Assembly (NCBI GenBank): GCA_003242275.1
Contig: QGUX01000108.1
Span: 1 to 10,313, forward strand
DNA length: 10,313 nt
Direction: 5' to 3'
DNA from: Pseudomonadota bacterium
GTDB taxonomy: Bacteria; Pseudomonadota; Gammaproteobacteria; Steroidobacterales; Steroidobacteraceae
In this document: positions 6,397-10,313 of the stretch, piece after piece
Layout: each line of letters starts with the position of its first letter
How positions within the stretch are numbered: position 1 is the stretch's first letter
The notes under the pieces: model-generated
Database searches by the model: none
Seen by the model: only the letters and a program-made list of their open reading frames with translations
Told to the model about the DNA's origin: nothing
Translations under genes and position numbers: made by a program

Positions 6397-7956
6397 TCAC
6401 ATGGAACGGATCGGGCCAAAGGCAATCAGGTTGTCGAGATTGGCACCCAGCCCATTGTTCTTGAACAGCACCTGCATGTCGCCGACGCGGTCATGCAGCG
6501 CGAGGTAGTTGAGGATCACCTCTTCCACCAGCAGGTTCACGGCGTTGGCGCCCGGGTGCGAAGTGGTCGCCACCGAGCCGTCCGCGGTGTACCAGCCGAT
6601 CTGCCGCCGCGGGACGCCCGCCGCCATCTCGCGCATGGGCACGCCGCCGGGGTTGTACACCAGCATCAGCGACGCGGCCGTGGCCTGGTTGTCGCCGGTC
6701 CACACGCCCTTGCCGCGGCCGTTGGGCGAGTTGTCGATCGCGCCGCTGGACGACAGCGAACCGTCGCTGAACACGTAGATCATCACCGGCTGGCCCTTGC
6801 GTGCCGCGTACTCCAGGCACGCGCCGATGCACTCGCCGGCGCGCAGGTCGCGCAGTTCGCCGGTGGCGCGCTCGCCGGTGTGGTAGTCGAAACCACCCAT
6901 CTGGATGGTGCCCGCGCCGGCATTGCCGTCGATCACCATCTTCATCACCGCGGCGGTCTTCCTGAACTCGCCGTCGCCGTTGTACTCGGCCTGGGTCCAG
7001 ATGCCGTTCGGGCCGACGATGTCCGGGTCCGCGCCGGGATCCAGCGCCGAGCGGTCCGTGAAGCGCTCGGCCAGGTAGGCCGACTTCACGTAACCGCACT
7101 TGTTGAAGCGCTTGATGTCCTCGTCGGTGGCCAGCAGCGTCTGCACCACCCCGTGCTTGCGGTGGGTCAGCACGGCCATCGATTCCATCACCGCCACCGC
7201 ATCGGCGGGGTTCGGGAACAGCGTGCCGAGCTCGCCGGTATCGACCAGGCCGGTGACGTCGCTGGCGCGGTCCACCTTGGTCGGGCGGATGGTGGGATCG
7301 ATCATCGAGATCGGCGCGGTGGAATTGCCACCGGATTCGGACGACACCGAGCCGATCAGCGTCAGCAGCTCGCCCTTCGCACCGGTCTTCGCGATGCCGT
7401 ACATCGGGTTGTGCGGGTTGTTGCCGGTGTCGTTCTCCGAGCGCGCCGCGATGATGGCGCCGTCGGTGAACGCCGCCGTGGTGGGCTGCACCCTGCGCAG
7501 CATGCCGCGCAGGAAGGCGCTGTCGGCGTGGAAGGCGATGTTGAACTGCCGGTCGACCTGGTTGGGCAGGTTCGGCGTCATGTTGCCGGGCAGGCCGAGG
7601 CGGGAATAGCCGGCGGTGGAGAGGAAGTCCTCCTGCCCGCCCTGGCGGCCCATCAGCACGTTCGAGCCGGCGATGTTGGCGCCGCCGGAAAGATCGAAGC
7701 AGATGAAGGGAACCATGCCTGCGCCGCCGGTGATGCCGCAGTCCTTCGCCCCGATGTGCGCGAGGTCGTCGAGCACGTCGGCGCGGGCCCTGCCGGAAGC
7801 CATCAGGCCGGCCAGGGTGGGCATGATCACCGCGCCCGCGCCGGTGATCAGGCCCGCCGACAGCATCTCGCGGCGGGTCACCGGACGCCGATGGTCCCCG
7901 TGCAGGATGGGCTCGTTCAGTCCACGGCCCCTGGGAATCTTGCGGATGTAGCGCAT
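6397..7956 (-). CDS. Tat-exported DUF1501-like protein
   Basis: A 519-residue protein that is probably exported folded through the twin-arginine translocon. The signal has T-R-R-E-M-L at 27-32, a hydrophobic stretch at about 33-52 and a plausible Ala-x-Ala cleavage site near 57-59. The body resembles DUF1501 proteins (alkaline-phosphatase-like fold). There is an early DLSGG segment at 88-92, a G-G-F-D-Y-H-T-G segment at 354-361 that fits the G-W-D-x-H position, and a Y-V-F-S-D-G-S strand end at 394-400 where the family usually has a T-x-F-S-E-F-G-type segment. Metal-ligand identity and catalytic activity are uncertain. It also has a Cys-x3-Cys pair (376/380). It starts 12 bases after the LamG gene with a good Shine-Dalgarno sequence, so the two are probably co-translated partners. 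In databases such proteins are sometimes labelled GspF-like; nothing here supports a secretion-ATPase or GspF role. Confidence 0.85.
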   Translation of the reverse strand: MRYIRKIPRGRGLNEPILHGDHRRPVTRREMLSAGLITGAGAVIMPTLAGLMASGRARADVLDDLAHIGAKDCGITGGAGMVPFICFDLSGGANIAGSNVLMGRQGGQEDFLSTAGYSRLGLPGNMTPNLPNQVDRQFNIAFHADSAFLRGMLRRVQPTTAAFTDGAIIAARSENDTGNNPHNPMYGIAKTGAKGELLTLIGSVSSESGGNSTAPISMIDPTIRPTKVDRASDVTGLVDTGELGTLFPNPADAVAVMESMAVLTHRKHGVVQTLLATDEDIKRFNKCGYVKSAYLAERFTDRSALDPGADPDIVGPNGIWTQAEYNGDGEFRKTAAVMKMVIDGNAGAGTIQMGGFDYHTGERATGELRDLRAGECIGACLEYAARKGQPVMIYVFSDGSLSSSGAIDNSPNGRGKGVWTGDNQATAASLMLVYNPGGVPMREMAAGVPRRQIGWYTADGSVATTSHPGANAVNLLVEEVILNYLALHDRVGDMQVLFKNNGLGANLDNLIAFGPIRSM

Positions 7957-7964
7957 GGTCGTTG

Positions 7965-7970
7965 TCCTTT
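7965..7970 (-). promoter_or_regulatory. Ribosome-binding site of the DUF1501-like gene
   Basis: AAAGGA on the minus strand, eight bases before the ATG at 7956. It overlaps the TAA stop of the upstream LamG gene, so ribosomes finishing that gene are placed to reinitiate. This supports the chosen start and translational coupling. Confidence 0.75.
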
Positions 7971-10313
7971 ACAGAATCGACAGCACGCCGCTGCCCAGCG
8001 CGGCGGCACAGGCGGCCTTGGCGACGTTGGAGCTGCTCGCGCCGTTGGCGACCAGCCGGTCGATCAGCGAGCGCAGCTCGCCCCGGATCTCGTCCTGCTC
8101 CGGCTGGCTGGCGATGTTCGCGCCCACCGCCTTCTGCAGCAGCGGCCCGATCAGGATCTCCTTGCCCTCGTTGGAGCCGAACTGCGCGGCCGCGCCCATG
8201 CCCACGTTGAGGTCGGGGAAGAACTGCTGCCGCGTGTTCTGGTTGTCCACCATCACCGAGCAGTACTTGATCGCCAGCTGCGCCACGCCCGTCTGGTGCG
8301 AGGCCAGGAAGGCCTCGATGTCCGGCACCGGCGGCAGCTGCTGCTGCACCTGCAGGTAGGTGCTGCGCACCAGGTTGTTGGTGGTGGGCACGCCGGTGAT
8401 GCGCGACATGCTCTGGTTGAGCTGCTCGAAGGTGCGCACGCCGATGTCCGGGCGCGGCTCGAGGTCCACCGGCATCGGCGTGGCGCCGGTCGGCTGCGTG
8501 CGGACATACTCCTTGTCGCCGATGCGGTCGAAGGTCAGGAAGAACAGGTCGGAGTCCGGACCCTTCTGCAGGCCGATCACCGTGCCGATGTCGGCCAGGC
8601 GCTGGCCCGCCTCCGGCGAATAGCCGGCGCTGCTCACCACGGTCTTCACGTTGGCGAAGGCCTGGCCGGCTTCCGCCTCGGCGCCGTTCACGCCGATGCG
8701 GATGCCCTCGATCGGGATGTTGCCCGGTTCGACCGTGGGATCGAGGCTGATGAAGGTCGGCTTCGTGAAAAGGTAGCTGTAGCTGTCGTACACGCTGGCC
8801 TCGAACATGACGTAGCTCTGCGGCACGCCGGTCAGCTCGGTCACGTTGAAGAGCAGGAAGTAGCGCTCGCCCACGCCGGCGGCGAAGTTCATCTGGATCT
8901 GCTCCTCGCTCAGGGCGCGCTCGTGGATGGCCACGAAGCGGATCACGCCCTGCCACTGGCGGTTGTTCGACACCTCGTTGCCGAACACCAGCACGAACGC
9001 GTCATCCCAGTCGGCCAGCGAGCCGCCGTCGCGCGGGTCCAGGTCCCCGGTGAAGTTGCCGTTCACGTACAGGCGGCGGCCGTTGACCGGGTCATAGGTC
9101 AGCACCACGTGCTGCAGCGAGGCCTGGGCGTCCTGGTCGGCGTCGCGGGTGAGCAACGCCGGCGCGCCGTTGGCGCCGGTGGTGCTGGAGCGCACCAGGG
9201 CCTCGTACTGGTAGGCGCGCTGCGCCAGCGTGAAGTTGCGGACCATCGCACCGCCGGAGTAGCTGACGATATACGCATCCTCCTGCGTGACATTGGCCGG
9301 CGCCGCCCACACCTCGATGCTGAACTCGCCGGTCTGCTTGATGCGGTCGAAGAGCTTGCGGCTGCTCTGCGTGGTGGCCTGCACCTTGCCGCCGGCTCCG
9401 ATCCTGATGCCCCAGCCACCCACGTACTCGACGTCGCCGGTGGCCAGCAGGTTCAGCTGCGGCTCCACGGGGCTGGTGTCGATGACCTCGCCATTGATCA
9501 GGTCCTTGAACTGGTACTTGGCGATGGTGAACTCCTCGAAGCGGTTGCCGCCCGCGGCGGGGGTGCCGTCGAGCAGGCGCAGCGCACGGCTGACCTGCAG
9601 TTCCGGATCGACGTCCGTCTCCGGCACCGCGTTGGCGAAGGCCTGGATGGCCGCCAGCATCTCCGCGGCGTCGGCGGCGCAGTTGTTGGTCCAGCAGTTG
9701 TGGGCATCGCCCTGCGGCGTGGGCAGCAGGCGGTTCACGAAACGCGAGGCCGGCGGATCATCCAGGTTGATCTTGGAGCGTGCCGCGGCATAGGCCTCCT
9801 TCACGTCCGCGCTGGCGAAGTTGCCGGGCGCCGGCTGCAGGGCATTGGGCGAGTGGCAGCGCGAGCAGTGCTCGGCCAGCAGCTTGTACACCGTGGAGCC
9901 GAACAGGTCCGGCGCGTCCGGGAAGGTCTTGGTGGCACCCACCGGAACATCCGGCGGGGCCTGCAGCTCGATCTTGGTGCCGCCGTTGCCGACGCCGCCC
10001 ACCCAGTTCTGGATCCAGCCGGTGAGGATGTCGGCGCAGGCCAGCGCGCTCGACAGCCAGCAGTTGTGGCCACCGGCCACCTTGGTGACGATGGCCGACT
10101 GGTCCGGCTGCAGCGTGTCGACGTAAGGCAGCGCCTCGGAATAGGCGATGTTCACGTCGTCGTTGCGCGCGAAGCGCGGCGCCTGGCCGGGCGTGGCGGC
10201 GTTGTGGCAGCCCCCGCAGCGGGTGTTGGCCTTCACGTTCTCCCAAAAGGCGAGGGGGAACCCCCGCCAGCCGGCCCCCGCGGGGCCGGGGCGGGGGGAC
10301 GTCTTGACCCACG
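7969..10313 (-). CDS. Exported LamG-domain protein with duplicated c-type haem (CxxCH) module, 5'-partial
   Basis: Likely a secreted or surface-attached haem protein; its exact role is unknown. The frame is open to the window edge, and the codons before the GTG at 10236 read F-W-E-N-V into the first haem motif, so that GTG is probably internal and the true start and signal peptide lie outside. Counting from that GTG (755 residues), CxxCH motifs sit at 7-11 and 124-128. Each is followed about 45-50 residues later by His-Asn-Cys-Trp (57-60, 179-182) and a further Cys (67, 186), so the N-terminus is a duplicated module. Residues about 270-455 are a LamG/jelly-roll domain (FSIEVWAAP, LQHVVLTYDPVNGRRLYVNG, ending ALSEEQIQMNFAAG). 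Residues about 460-755 form a C-terminal region I cannot name. The stop overlaps the ribosome-binding site of the DUF1501-like gene, which indicates coupling. LamG and haem calls are firm; function is not. Confidence 0.88.
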   Translation of the reverse strand, partial: WVKTSPRPGPAGAGWRGFPLAFWENVKANTRCGGCHNAATPGQAPRFARNDDVNIAYSEALPYVDTLQPDQSAIVTKVAGGHNCWLSSALACADILTGWIQNWVGGVGNGGTKIELQAPPDVPVGATKTFPDAPDLFGSTVYKLLAEHCSRCHSPNALQPAPGNFASADVKEAYAAARSKINLDDPPASRFVNRLLPTPQGDAHNCWTNNCAADAAEMLAAIQAFANAVPETDVDPELQVSRALRLLDGTPAAGGNRFEEFTIAKYQFKDLINGEVIDTSPVEPQLNLLATGDVEYVGGWGIRIGAGGKVQATTQSSRKLFDRIKQTGEFSIEVWAAPANVTQEDAYIVSYSGGAMVRNFTLAQRAYQYEALVRSSTTGANGAPALLTRDADQDAQASLQHVVLTYDPVNGRRLYVNGNFTGDLDPRDGGSLADWDDAFVLVFGNEVSNNRQWQGVIRFVAIHERALSEEQIQMNFAAGVGERYFLLFNVTELTGVPQSYVMFEASVYDSYSYLFTKPTFISLDPTVEPGNIPIEGIRIGVNGAEAEAGQAFANVKTVVSSAGYSPEAGQRLADIGTVIGLQKGPDSDLFFLTFDRIGDKEYVRTQPTGATPMPVDLEPRPDIGVRTFEQLNQSMSRITGVPTTNNLVRSTYLQVQQQLPPVPDIEAFLASHQTGVAQLAIKYCSVMVDNQNTRQQFFPDLNVGMGAAAQFGSNEGKEILIGPLLQKAVGANIASQPEQDEIRGELRSLIDRLVANGASSSNVAKAACAAALGSGVLSIL
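8872..9429 (-). other. LamG/jelly-roll domain within the haem protein
   Basis: Approximate domain limits. The signature is the FSIEVWA strand, a central LQHVVLTYD followed by RRLYVNG, and a closing VIRFVAIHERALSEEQI, as in concanavalin-like Laminin_G_3 domains. Such domains usually bind carbohydrate or protein at the cell surface. The ligand here cannot be read from the sequence. Confidence 0.8.
9853..9867 (-). other. Second CxxCH haem-attachment motif (C-S-R-C-H)
   Basis: Codes Cys-Ser-Arg-Cys-His in the LamG protein. The surrounding segment (A-E-H-C-S-R-C-H-S-P) has the usual look of a c-type cytochrome site. It is followed by His-Asn-Cys-Trp and another Cys. Covalent haem attachment is inferred from the motif and from the expected export. 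Confidence 0.75.
10204..10218 (-). other. First CxxCH haem-attachment motif (C-G-G-C-H)
   Basis: Codes Cys-Gly-Gly-Cys-His near the 5' edge of the LamG protein, preceded by N-T-R. It is the first of two such sites spaced 117 residues apart. It lies only about 20 bases inside the poor-looking contig end, but the frame continues cleanly into the rest of the gene, so the motif itself looks sound. Confidence 0.72.
10240..10313. other. G/C-homopolymer-rich right end; probable assembly-edge artefact
   Basis: Several runs of five or six C or G occur here (for example about 10254-10266 and 10290-10299). The LamG frame stays open but gives a Pro/Gly/Arg-rich string unlike a signal peptide or cytochrome lead-in. 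A single indel here would hide the true upstream sequence of the LamG gene. Confidence 0.5.

Noticed and set aside
6491..8956. 821-codon open frame on the minus strand across the LamG/DUF1501-like junction
   Set aside because: It is out of frame with both real genes, rich in Arg, Gly, Ala and Pro, and shows no domain. The overlapping frames have clear family signatures, a signal peptide and a ribosome-binding site.
10234..10236. GTG as the start codon of the haem/LamG gene
   Set aside because: It would begin only six residues before the first CxxCH with no signal peptide, while codons upstream in the same frame (F-W-E-N) look like genuine protein. It is treated as internal.
9758..10312. Minus-strand frame starting with ATG near the right edge, considered as the true N-terminus of the haem gene
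   Set aside because: It reads the haem region in the wrong frame (no CxxCH) and is Arg/Gly/Pro-rich. The frame with both CxxCH motifs continues open to the edge, so it was preferred.

Overview
The window is a GC-rich stretch (roughly two thirds G+C by eye) in which all recognisable genes lie on the minus strand, so transcription runs from position 10313 towards position 1. Every complete gene product begins with an export signal, and two products are TPR proteins of a kind I associate with Gram-negative proteobacteria. The best guess is a high-GC Pseudomonadota genome, most likely a gammaproteobacterium. Both extreme ends (about 1-100 and 10240-10313) are rich in C and G homopolymer runs and look like low-quality contig ends, so the outer ends of the two outermost genes are unreliable.

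In transcription order there are two blocks. Block 1 (10313-6397) holds a large exported protein, 5'-incomplete, with two c-type haem motifs in a duplicated N-terminal module, a LamG/jelly-roll domain and a conserved-looking C-terminal region. Twelve bases after it comes a twin-arginine-signal protein of the DUF1501-like, alkaline-phosphatase-fold type. A 74-base gap follows. Block 2 (6322-18) holds four tightly packed genes: a TlpA/ResA-like thioredoxin, a ~190-residue exported protein with a short coiled coil, a 625-residue periplasmic TPR protein, and a ~1100-residue periplasmic TPR protein whose start overlaps the preceding stop (ATGA).

The likely theme is a periplasm/outer-membrane assembly: a surface or periplasmic haem/LamG protein with its Tat-exported partner, next to a TPR scaffold operon. 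From memory of similar gammaproteobacterial loci, such TPR proteins accompany ExbB/ExbD/TonB-like energisers and resemble periplasmic parts of the Myxococcus Glt/Agl machinery. That energiser is not in this window, so the link is a hypothesis. The thioredoxin could reduce the haem-ligating CxxCH cysteines or other cysteines of the exported neighbours. I saw no RNA genes, CRISPR arrays, insertion sequences or integrase-type genes. No stretch over 300 bases lacks a gene.
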